DNA of 28,097 bases from CAYTES01 sp964436935 (GTDB taxonomy: Bacteria > Patescibacteriota > Gracilibacteria > UBA1369 > UBA12473), in contig CAYTES010000013.1 of assembly GCA_964436935.1 (NCBI GenBank), positions 1-28,097 on the forward strand, read 5' to 3'. The translations under genes were made by a program, and so were the position numbers. Position 1 is the stretch's first letter, and each line of letters begins with the position of its first letter. Under the pieces are notes generated by a model. It worked only from the letters and a program-made list of their open reading frames with translations, was not told where the DNA came from and did no database searches. Positions 1 through 8,300 of this stretch are shown piece by piece.

Positions 1-54
1 GTATCCCTCAGTTTGGCGCAAATTCTGATCAAATTTTTCTTCAATGGAGTACAT
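1..54 (-). CDS. 5' end of a leftward gene cut by the window edge
   Basis: From an ATG at 54-52 the frame reads MYSIEEKFDQNLRQTEGY and runs off the window without a stop. Only 18 codons are visible, so openness alone proves little. The support is a near-consensus leftward promoter at 103-131, whose start point would fall about 40 nt upstream of this ATG. No function can be assigned. Confidence 0.4.
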   Translation of the reverse strand, partial: MYSIEEKFDQNLRQTEGY

Positions 55-102
55 ACGCTCAACCTAAAAAAGTACTGACCAGCGGGATCCAAATATCGTT
101 AA

Positions 103-131
103 ATTATAATGATTTTTAAAGAGAAAGTCAA
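103..131 (-). promoter_or_regulatory. sigma70-type promoter reading leftward
   Basis: Reading the minus strand, TTGACT (131-126) is followed by a 17-bp spacer and a perfect TATAAT (108-103). It lies just past the transposase remnant and points at the truncated ORF at the left edge. Confidence 0.6.
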
Positions 132-199
132 TAACATCCACTTGGATTCTAACCCTCTTTGGCCCACTGGTTCTGTATATAAGTCCGTATGACTTTCTC
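121..199. repeat. 10-bp perfect inverted repeat around the transposase 3' end
   Basis: GAGAAAGTCA at 121-130 is exactly complementary to TGACTTTCTC at 190-199. One arm lies inside the last codons of the transposase remnant and the other overlaps the -35 of the leftward promoter at 103-131. It could be a leftover of an element end or a coincidence. Confidence 0.4.
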
Positions 200-434
200 G
201 TTCACACGCCCCACCATTTCAACAAAATAACCATCCTGCCATAAAGTAGACCCCCCACAAAAACTCTTCCAACTCAGGATACTCACTTCGTATCACTCTC
301 GAACTTCCTCCCTTTAAGTATTTAACCGCCTCACTCACCGGAGTTTTTGCGGGAAGCTGCAGGAGCATATGCACATGGTCAGGCAACACCTGGGGCATCA
401 TCCGATGTTCCAACACTACACCCAACTTAACCAT
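149..434 (-). pseudogene. IS200-like (Y1, HUH) transposase remnant, truncated and frameshifted
   Basis: The first part (434 down to about 250) encodes LPDHVHMLLQLP, the HUH metal-binding motif of IS200/REP-associated transposases, followed by VSEAVKYLKGGSSRVIR, also typical of the family. After EEFLWG the family pattern continues in another frame: QDGYFVEMVG, then VIRTYIQNQWAKEG and a TAG at 151-149. This second piece carries the likely catalytic Tyr (in TYIQNQ). The frame change falls at a run of six G near 251-256. The roughly 50-60 residues expected before the HUH motif are not recognisable. It is therefore a decayed copy, although both catalytic motifs survive. No intact transposon ends are obvious. 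Confidence 0.75.
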
Positions 435-518
435 GCGCTTCGAAGCCCTGACGCCAGAACGCTTAAGAAGTGATTGGGGTTGCAGCCAAAGCCATGGAGG
501 CTTACCCTGCTGCGGATA

Positions 519-1004
519 TTAGTGGGATGAGGGAGTGGATGATGTGATATCAAAAGAACTACTTTCAGTATAATCGGTAAACCAATAGGCATGAATAAAG
601 AATCCAGCAAGGTTAAAACTGAATAGGATGAATAAAAAAATTTCTAAAAAATAAATGTTCTCGCTTGGGGAATAAACGCGATGGGGATCAATCGTTGAAA
701 TCTCAAGCTTAATTTGATCTCCTACATCATGATGGAGAGACAAATTCATATGAGTTCGATAGGATTTCCCATTATAAAAATATTTAATTTCATAATCGCC
801 AGTAAAGATGTCTCGTCCATCCTCATGATAATAATGTGAAGTAATATAGCCTTCTGAGGAAATACTATTATCTCGAACATCAAAAACCTTTGAAATTTGA
901 AAAAAAAGAAGAAAAAGACATCCAATAGAAAGAAAAATAGAAAAGAAAACGAGAATTAATGGAGGACGTTTAATCGGAATAAAGAAGCGAGAGATTAGAT
1001 TCAT
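519..1004 (-). CDS. DUF3592-like membrane protein with two TM segments
   Basis: This is a 161-aa protein with hydrophobic helices at about residues 15-36 and 118-141. They bracket a soluble loop with the pattern EGYITSHYY, YEIKYFYNGKSYRT, VGDQIKLEIS, IDPHRVYSP. That resembles DUF3592 proteins, in which a small beta domain (Y-x-V-x-Y, nGk-x-Y, G-x-x-V-x-V, DP) sits between two membrane helices. The biochemical function of that family is not known. The N-terminus is positively charged, consistent with an inside N-terminus and an external loop. The ATG at 1004 is the first in frame and has no Shine-Dalgarno sequence. The gene lies downstream of the 121-bp hairpin repeat and the giant surface-protein gene, on the same strand. 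Moderately sure of the family, sure that it is coding. Confidence 0.75.
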   Translation of the reverse strand: MNLISRFFIPIKRPPLILVFFSIFLSIGCLFLLFFQISKVFDVRDNSISSEGYITSHYYHEDGRDIFTGDYEIKYFYNGKSYRTHMNLSLHHDVGDQIKLEISTIDPHRVYSPSENIYFLEIFLFILFSFNLAGFFIHAYWFTDYTESSSFDITSSTPSSH

Positions 1005-1143
1005 TTCACGTTATATTAAGCGAGGCGTTTCTTGGTGAAATATTATTTCCCTTTTAAACCACAGTCTATATTGACGAGCGTATTCTGAGTTAGAATTTCA
1101 GGGAAGAAACGCTGAGAGCCTAGATTTAAATCTCTTTTTTCAC

Positions 1144-1264
1144 GATCTTTTGAGAATCGATGAACTGCGAGGAAGCAAAATATTTTCGCCAAGACGTACT
1201 TTTTAGGTACGGGGAGGCGTAAAATATTGCAGCTGACAAAGCAGATCGCGATTCTCAAAAGATC
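1144..1264. repeat. 121-bp imperfect inverted repeat (long hairpin)
   Basis: The outer arms are a perfect 16-bp match: GATCTTTTGAGAATCG at 1144-1159 is complementary to 1249-1264. Inside there are further paired blocks: an ACTGC/GCAG block, GCAAAATATTTT against its near-complement (about 1174-1185 with 1221-1230), CGCC/GGCG, and an apical CGTAC/GTACG stem. It begins 2 nt after the stop codon of the giant surface-protein gene. It may be a mobile palindromic element (MITE/REP type), a structured 3' end of that mRNA, or a small RNA. It lacks the U tract of a simple intrinsic terminator. A nominal 71-aa ORF across it (1043-1258) looks spurious. Confidence 0.7.
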
Positions 1265-1266
1265 CC

Positions 1267-4200
1267 TTAATACAAACTTATGCCTACCGCACTCGATCCT
1301 CCCAAAATGGGCAATGTAGAAGGAGGCGGAATGTACTTCAAATGGAACGGCTCATTGGAAGAACTCTCCAAATCCCCCGTATCTTCCAAGTTTTGAGACA
1401 AACCGTAGGCGGGACAACGGGCCATGTCGCCCAAGTCGGGTGTGCCATCATCCTCCTCATATTGACCATCGGCATCTTGATCAACGGGAATGCCACTGAT
1501 GTCGGTTTCGACCCAACAGTTCACAAATTCACTCGCATCGTTAAGGTCGTACTCACGAGCGATATAGGGATCAGTAGTCTCGGAACCGTCCGGCAAGATG
1601 CTGCCATCATTCCCTCCAATGGTATTTTGAGAAATAATGGAACCACCGATATAAAGTTGTTGAGTCAAAATCTCACGTCGTTCTTCAAGATCCCATGGCA
1701 TCAACTGATTGGTGCGATTCAAATAATCCGACTTGGTCAATGCGGTAGGATCTCCAGCATAACGGAGCAAGCTACCGTCTGCAAAAAGGTTAATGTTAAG
1801 ATCCATGACCTCGGAATGAATATAAACATTTCCCCCATTGCCCTCCGAATCTTTAAAGACAATCAATCCAAACGGCTTGGTGCCGATCAAATCATCATCA
1901 ATGAACACATCGCCCCCAACCACAACCAACGTCTTGGCCGCATAATCGGCATTCAAATTATGAATCCGGGTATCTCCTTTAAAATAAAGAAGGGTAGAAT
2001 TGAGCAATGAAACGGCGTTACTGGAAGGCTGTAAATCCGCAGTCAACGTATTGGTGGAAAAATCACCCTGGTACGGCTCAACTCCTTTGGTCAATTCAGA
2101 GAAACGCTTAAACAGCTCATTACGCACTTCCCGAGTGGAAAGGTCTCCAATGACAACAAGATCCGTATCCTCATCCAAAGTTTGATCAGCGGTAAGGCTG
2201 GTGATCGACCCTTCGATCACCGCTTTGAATTTATACTCATCGGCCGCAGGAACCATAAAAAGTGACCCCTCAAGTGCCGTGTGGGGTAAGTAATTGGAAT
2301 AATAACGCACGGTATCACCATTGGAATTGGAATACGAAATTTCCGTTCGATAGGAGGTAGTGATATCGGCAGAACTCAACACAACATCGGTACAGTTGTT
2401 GAATTCATCGCTTTCAGTGACTTTCTCCGTATAGTCGATGCACGCTCGAACGATGTGATCTCCGGTCAACACCTGAGGCATGATCGGAGAAGTTAAGCCT
2501 TTTTCCAAGAAATCTTTATTGGTTAAGGTTTTCCAACTGTACGTCCATTCTGGGTTTTCCATGTCATCGATATAAATATAAACCGTTCCCAAATTCTTTT
2601 CTGAATCCGGAACATCCGCATTTCCGTGATTGGCCGCAATGACCACCAGCACCATGCTTTCGGGATCCACATAGATGTCATCAATCGTCATATCCGGAGA
2701 ATAATTCACATCTTTGGTCAAACAATTGTTGTTGTCTTCGTTGGTTTCCGTGACGACATTTTTAGGATCAACACAGGCCACAACGGTATGCTCTCCTACT
2801 AAAATTTCCGGCTGAATCACCGAATTCCATCCATGAGTGAAAAAATCTGTATAAGTTAGCGTGCTCCAACTGTAAGTCCAATCCGCATCCGTACTACTGG
2901 TAGGATCAAATCCCGAAGGGGGATCGATATAAATATAGGTCGAACCGGTTTGTTGCTCCAAAGGAACATCTGTCGTTGTGCTGATATTCGCAACATCAAC
3001 CGTTAATTCACCGCTACTTCCGATCCAAATACCGTCAACGGTCAAATCCGGATAAAGTCCAACCCGGGTATGAAACCAGTTGTTGTCCTCATTGTCTTCT
3101 TGAATAACGTTCGTCGCATCGATATGAACATCAATTTTATGATTTCCGGTCAGAGTCGTTTGTTGCCCGGTATAAAACCCATTAGGTTCATAAAAAACTT
3201 CTGTCGGAATCGTACAGAGACTGTAAGTGTGAACCAGCACATCATCAATATAAGTATAACGTTTGGGACACGCATCTCGTTCTTCTTGAGGAACGGCCAC
3301 ATACCCTTGATTCCCATAATTAATGGTTAACTTACCAGTGGAATCCACATAGACATCACGAATCACCATGTCCGGCTCAAACACCAAATCATAATTTTCT
3401 TCCGGAACCATGGTCGAACAAGCATCCCCGGTACATCCTTCACCTTCCACAATCATGGCATGAGCAATTTGATCCGTTACCGAACCGCCTGCCAAAGTGG
3501 TAAAAGTATCCCCCGAATCCAGCGGAACGTAATCCGTCGTACGGTCTGAAAAATCAGCCAATGCATCGGCATCCCCCCCGCCGGTCAAAAGGAAAGAAGA
3601 GGTGATTTCCGAAAAATCTTCGGCGGCTAAAAAGCTATCATTGTTATTATTATCAAAAAGGAAATCATAGGAGCCGGCGGTATCGTCAACGGCAACGGTA
3701 GACTTCACCTCAAAGTTAACTCCCTTTAAAAAATTCGACCAAACACTCACCAACCCCTCAAACATCAAATCCTGATAAGGAGAAAAAGGAATAATCGTTT
3801 CCAATGAGCCGTCGCTTTCGGTGAAATTAAGATTAGTCACTTCAATAGCCGGAGCAAATTCCAAATTCAAAGGGTCACCGCCGGTATCCATTCCCCACAG
3901 AGGAGCATCGGAAGAATCAATGGTCACATCATAGCCATCCACACTCAATTCAACCGATTCCAATGTGTAATGATTGTCATTTTCAGGATCAAAATAATAA
4001 TCGATGGTACCATCGCCATCCTCATCATATCCATTCACCCCCGAAGTCGGCGCGAGTGAATGAATCGGCAAAACATATCCCTCCAAATCAGCATCATACG
4101 TCACCGCACCAAATGAAATGGCATCTCCCGTTTTTGCGATCTGATCCAAATAAACATGTGAATCGGATGTGGGAGTAACATTGATTTTAACGGCATGTGT

Positions 4201-5166
4201 GTATTTGTCATCAAGATATTCTCCTTCATCCACATTCCACAATTTCACCAAAAGTTTATAGCCATCCTCTCCATCGGCAAGAGGCGCCGCATCGCTTCCG
4301 GCAAGACCGTATTTGTTGACTTCATAAGGATCGGGAATCAAATACACATCGGGAATAGCAAAAACCGGAGGATTTTCAACATACAAATCTTGATCCACAT
4401 TGGTTTCATCCGTCGCGTCACTGCCAAAATTAATCCAACCAATTTCATCACTCCACGCATAACCCGTCACATCCACCCCGGCATCCAGGGCAACATTAGG
4501 CCATCCTTCCGGCAACACCGTATGAACCCGCTGGGTCAAATCACAACCGGTACAGGTCCAATCAAATTGAATCCAACCGATCGTATCGCTCCACGCATAA
4601 CCGCTCCAATAGGCATCCCCGGTATACGCCATATCGGAAAGAAAACCTAAATCCACTTGTGGTAAATAATCCGCATCCGCAGAATCGGAAGACCAGTTGA
4701 AATCGATCCAACCCGCGTTAGTATTCCAGGCGTATCCACTATCTCCGTACACTCGCCCCTCGGGGTCAAAACACACCCGATCTTCGGCCGCAATCGTGGT
4801 CGAAGTTTCAGGGTCACTCCAAGAAGGAACCGTGTACGCATAGGTTTGCATCACATCCGCTTTTTCTTGAGGAGCCAGCTCGCTATAATCAACATCCAAA
4901 CCTTCTTCATATGCAACTTCTTCGTATGCCGTTTCATAATCCACCGTCCAATCGGCATGTTCAAAGTCCAAACGTCCACTATCCACCACCACATCCCCGG
5001 TATCTCCGGATTCTTTGGCATAATCCGAAATACCGGAAATAAAACCGCAGGGCGTATCGGGATAATCATAACCGTTGGTGAGAGGAACGAACAAAAGCAT
5101 ACCCAAAACCATACTCGAAATGAGACTAAAACGAGCTTTTCTAAAAAAACGGTGAGAGGAAGCCAT
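1267..5166 (-). CDS. giant secreted surface protein with GYAW repeats and CARDB-like domains
   Basis: A 1299-aa protein. Residues 1-32 look like a signal peptide (basic MASSHRFFRKAR, hydrophobic core, then NGYDY). Three short repeats of the type SGYAWSDTIGWIQF occur at about 143-156, 188-201 and 234-247; this motif is frequent in CPR surface proteins. Asp-rich, possibly Ca-binding stretches occur near 381 (DEDGDGTIDY) and 1229 (DQDADGQYEEDD). Three CARDB-like Ig-fold repeats follow at about 597-700, 705-815 and 822-928; each starts PD(M/L)T(I/V) and ends with a V..E.(D/N)E.NN motif. Residues 975-1190 are beta-rich (VVVGGDVFIDDDL, LYIGGSIISQNTIGG), suggesting a beta-helix-like domain. There is no C-terminal TM helix and no LPXTG motif, so how it is held at the cell surface is unclear. 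A likely role is adhesion or envelope structure, which is inference. It has a strong promoter of its own and is divergent from the cyclase-like gene. Confidence 0.85.
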   Translation of the reverse strand: MASSHRFFRKARFSLISSMVLGMLLFVPLTNGYDYPDTPCGFISGISDYAKESGDTGDVVVDSGRLDFEHADWTVDYETAYEEVAYEEGLDVDYSELAPQEKADVMQTYAYTVPSWSDPETSTTIAAEDRVCFDPEGRVYGDSGYAWNTNAGWIDFNWSSDSADADYLPQVDLGFLSDMAYTGDAYWSGYAWSDTIGWIQFDWTCTGCDLTQRVHTVLPEGWPNVALDAGVDVTGYAWSDEIGWINFGSDATDETNVDQDLYVENPPVFAIPDVYLIPDPYEVNKYGLAGSDAAPLADGEDGYKLLVKLWNVDEGEYLDDKYTHAVKINVTPTSDSHVYLDQIAKTGDAISFGAVTYDADLEGYVLPIHSLAPTSGVNGYDEDGDGTIDYYFDPENDNHYTLESVELSVDGYDVTIDSSDAPLWGMDTGGDPLNLEFAPAIEVTNLNFTESDGSLETIIPFSPYQDLMFEGLVSVWSNFLKGVNFEVKSTVAVDDTAGSYDFLFDNNNNDSFLAAEDFSEITSSFLLTGGGDADALADFSDRTTDYVPLDSGDTFTTLAGGSVTDQIAHAMIVEGEGCTGDACSTMVPEENYDLVFEPDMVIRDVYVDSTGKLTINYGNQGYVAVPQEERDACPKRYTYIDDVLVHTYSLCTIPTEVFYEPNGFYTGQQTTLTGNHKIDVHIDATNVIQEDNEDNNWFHTRVGLYPDLTVDGIWIGSSGELTVDVANISTTTDVPLEQQTGSTYIYIDPPSGFDPTSSTDADWTYSWSTLTYTDFFTHGWNSVIQPEILVGEHTVVACVDPKNVVTETNEDNNNCLTKDVNYSPDMTIDDIYVDPESMVLVVIAANHGNADVPDSEKNLGTVYIYIDDMENPEWTYSWKTLTNKDFLEKGLTSPIMPQVLTGDHIVRACIDYTEKVTESDEFNNCTDVVLSSADITTSYRTEISYSNSNGDTVRYYSNYLPHTALEGSLFMVPAADEYKFKAVIEGSITSLTADQTLDEDTDLVVIGDLSTREVRNELFKRFSELTKGVEPYQGDFSTNTLTADLQPSSNAVSLLNSTLLYFKGDTRIHNLNADYAAKTLVVVGGDVFIDDDLIGTKPFGLIVFKDSEGNGGNVYIHSEVMDLNINLFADGSLLRYAGDPTALTKSDYLNRTNQLMPWDLEERREILTQQLYIGGSIISQNTIGGNDGSILPDGSETTDPYIAREYDLNDASEFVNCWVETDISGIPVDQDADGQYEEDDGTPDLGDMARCPAYGLSQNLEDTGDLESSSNEPFHLKYIPPPSTLPILGGSSAVGISLY

Positions 5167-5216
5167 AAATAAAAATTTTAGGAAATTTGGGTTTTATTTT
5201 TTTAAAAAATCATTAA

Positions 5217-5245
5217 ATTATACCAAAAATTTGCCGGTATTTCAA
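5217..5245 (-). promoter_or_regulatory. promoter of the giant surface-protein gene
   Basis: On the minus strand: TTGAAA (5245-5240), a 17-bp spacer, then a perfect TATAAT (5222-5217). Transcription should start near 5210, giving a leader of roughly 44 nt to the ATG at 5166. Confidence 0.75.
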
Positions 5246-5306
5246 TGGATAAAAGACAAAAACCGAAAAAGTCATCCCCCTAAAATCCGGTTGAATCTGG
5301 TGGGGG

Positions 5307-5335
5307 TTGAGCAAAAGGCAAAAACAGGGTATAAT
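5307..5335 (+). promoter_or_regulatory. promoter of the cyclase-like gene
   Basis: TTGAGC (5307-5312), a 17-bp spacer and a perfect TATAAT (5330-5335). The start codon at 5357 lies only 21 nt after the -10 box, so the predicted leader is about 15 nt and contains no Shine-Dalgarno sequence. Confidence 0.75.
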
Positions 5336-5356
5336 TAAAAGATTTAAAACCAAAAA

Positions 5357-8300
5357 ATGAGTGAGGGAAAAGATGAAACCGTTGGAATTCTAGAAGAAAA
5401 TCCTCCCGATCCGCATGTGCATAATCCGGAAATCAAATTACTTGAGCTACTAACAGGGGGAGGAGCGGAAAAAGCAAATTCCATCGAAAAAACACGGGTG
5501 CAAACTTCACCGAATGAAATTTCACAGACCACCACCCAAACAGGGGTGGAGGTTTTGGCGATACTCGACAAAAAAAATCCACTCAGCTACGAACGATGGA
5601 TGGAGAGAATGGAACATATCGATACTCTCATTGAAGACATGAGTGAGTTGGAAAAAAATATACGCACCATTCCATACATTAAAGATAAGCTAAAAACCAA
5701 CGGGGATGATTTGGATAAGGCACTCATCGAATTACGGCTTCCAAACTGCCCTATTAAAGCCGAGGTATTGATAAAAAGTCCGATTTATTTGACTCAAATA
5801 AGACCGCATTTACTCTTCTTTGAAGATCGTTTTTTAAAACGTATTCAGGGATTGGTTTATCTTGAAGAAAAATTGGAACGGTGCCAAAAAGAAAAAACCT
5901 CTTTTGTGGGAACGGAAGTCATTGAAGGAATCTGCTTAAGGCTCGATATCGCCGGGTCAACCGAAGCAAAAAGAATAGCCGGAGGAGGAGAAATTTTTGA
6001 AGAAAAAGTAAAAAAATTAGAAAAAAAGCTCATCGACGCATTGCAAATTTATCCAGAAGTACAGTTGATCAAATGTGCAGGAGATGAAATTGTGTTTATT
6101 TGTAAAGCGAGAGAGGGAAGCACAACCGATATGAAAGAGTTAGAAAAAATCGCAGAAGGATTTTTAGCTGAATTTTTAAGAAAGTGGATCACAGAAGCCA
6201 TGCTCGAATTGAGCGATGTAGAGGAAGAAAGAGCAAAAATCACATTTGCGATTCACGTTGGCGTCTCCCAACCCGGAAAAACTCGAATCAGCGTAACGGA
6301 AAATGGGAAAATAATTGTGAATGGAAAAGGATACGAGCAAGCGGGATTGGCTCAAAAATTCAACAAAGAACATCCGGAAGCATTGGCGGTCAAATACGAC
6401 CCGGAGGAAATGGAACGAATGGAACTTCAAGAGTACAAAGCGCGTCAATTGCCCCCCGTATCCGCGATTCATTTTCGTGGGATTGAAAAAGAAAAATCGG
6501 TTGAAGCCTTAGCAAAGACAATACATCAACAGATGGCATTATTGGCCTCAACCGGAAATGAGGTCGCTTTGTTGAGCCGAAACATCATCCAAAAAGACGC
6601 CACCTGCGTATACGTCAAATTGCCTCAAGTGAGTACTCGGGGGAACGACTACAATCGACGGATGCAAGAAAGAGACACTGAACTTCATAAAATTGCTGAA
6701 AAATATGGTGCCATGGTTTTCTTCGAAGACAGCGAAAGTGCCATTTTTTTATTGGGAGTTGGAATGAGCTCAATCGGTCAATCACCACGTGCCTTACTGC
6801 TTGCCAATGAAATTCATGAAGCTTTTAAAGGAAGTAAGATCGGTATAGCGTATGGAGAGCTTAAAATTCAACATGGACTCGTCGGTGCAGACGTCCGAGC
6901 CCACACCGCGGATAGAGCGGCTCGACTCGCGCATTATGAAGGATTGGCAGACAATCCGGCCATCCGTTCGGATCTCAATTCCGCTTTGGATGCAGAGTCT
7001 CAGGGAATAGAAAGGATGGTCAGCCAAAGGCGAACCATTGTATTGAAAGGGATTGGGGAGGAAGAAGTAGTCTGCTTTGAAGGAGCGAAAAGGTTGAAAA
7101 AAAAATTGGGCAGAGTCATTGGACGAGAAGAAGACATTGAACGATTCAAGGGTGTTGTAGAAAGAGTAAAGGCCAAACCTGCCAAAAAACACCAATTGAA
7201 TATCCAAAGTGATGAAGTGGGAATGGGGGTCACAACATTCTTAGAAGAAATCTCAAATCAATTGGGGCAAGCGGAAAATAATCTAGTGATTACCCTGGAA
7301 GAAAAAGAAGTCGCCTCGAAAGAGCCTTATCGTTATCTTAGGAAAATTTTTGAGCAAACTTTTTCCGATGAAACTCAGTTCAATGCTTGGTTGAACGCCC
7401 GTGAACGAACGGGCGGAATCGGAGAAAAAGTATTGGGGACAAAACAAGAAATTTGGTTGGGAATTTATAAAGAATTGATGGGAACCGCTGTAATAAAAGA
7501 GGGCACTACTGGATTTTTAAGTAAACCGGATGTGGCAAAAGAGTACCTGAAAGAGATGATCTATAGACTGACCGAAAGCAATAGCCTTTTTCTCATTTGT
7601 GAAGACATAGAGAGTATGGACCGAAGTTCTTACGAAATCATTAAAGAAATTTTAAAAGAAGATCGAGCCACCTTAAATCCATTGATGCTGATTCTATTGA
7701 TTTCAACCGGTGAAAAAAGTGACGTGGAACGATTTGACTTAAAAGGCATCTCCAAAGCATCGGCCATAACCTTGGCTCAAGAAAAATTAAAAATTGAAAA
7801 CACGCCAGGATTTCTAGATTCACGGTTGGGAAATTTTCTTAGAGACTACTTGGAACAACTCAAGGATAGTGAAAACCTTTTCAATCCTTTATTGGTGGAG
7901 GCGGCCATCAACACACTGTTGAGTGAAAAAATTGTTTCGGAAGGACAACGCATTGAAATGTTTAGGATGCCTTCATTGAAAAAAATCCCAAAACCCAACA
8001 AAAGCTTTGGTGAAATTGTGGACAGTCGCGTGGGCAACTTAAGTGATTCGTCAAAAAATTTCTTAAAATTAGCATGCCGGTATGAAAAAATCCCGCGGCA
8101 CCGTTTGGAACTATTTTTTGAAGGGGAAGAAATAAACATGGAGCAAGTGGAGAAGGAACTGATCTCCACTCGCCCCCCCGTCCTGGTTGTTTCAGGGGAA
8201 AAGGGGAAAGAATACTTAGAATTCAATCAAAGATTCTTTATGGAAGCATTGAGGGATATTTTCGACATCAAAGATAAAGACGCTGCACTTAAAAAAGCCT

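Noticed and set aside
1043..1258. 71-aa leftward ORF between the DUF3592-like and surface-protein genes
   Set aside because: It lies mostly across the 121-bp inverted repeat, has no promoter-like or family signal, and its composition looks non-coding.
1144..1264. Integron attC-like site
   Set aside because: Size and palindromic form fit, but the ends lack the RYYYAAC / GTTRRRY core boxes and there is no integrase or cassette array.
1342..2010. 222-aa rightward ORF and similar long ORFs opposite the surface-protein and topA genes
   Set aside because: They are antisense shadows of well-supported genes and show no domain pattern of their own.
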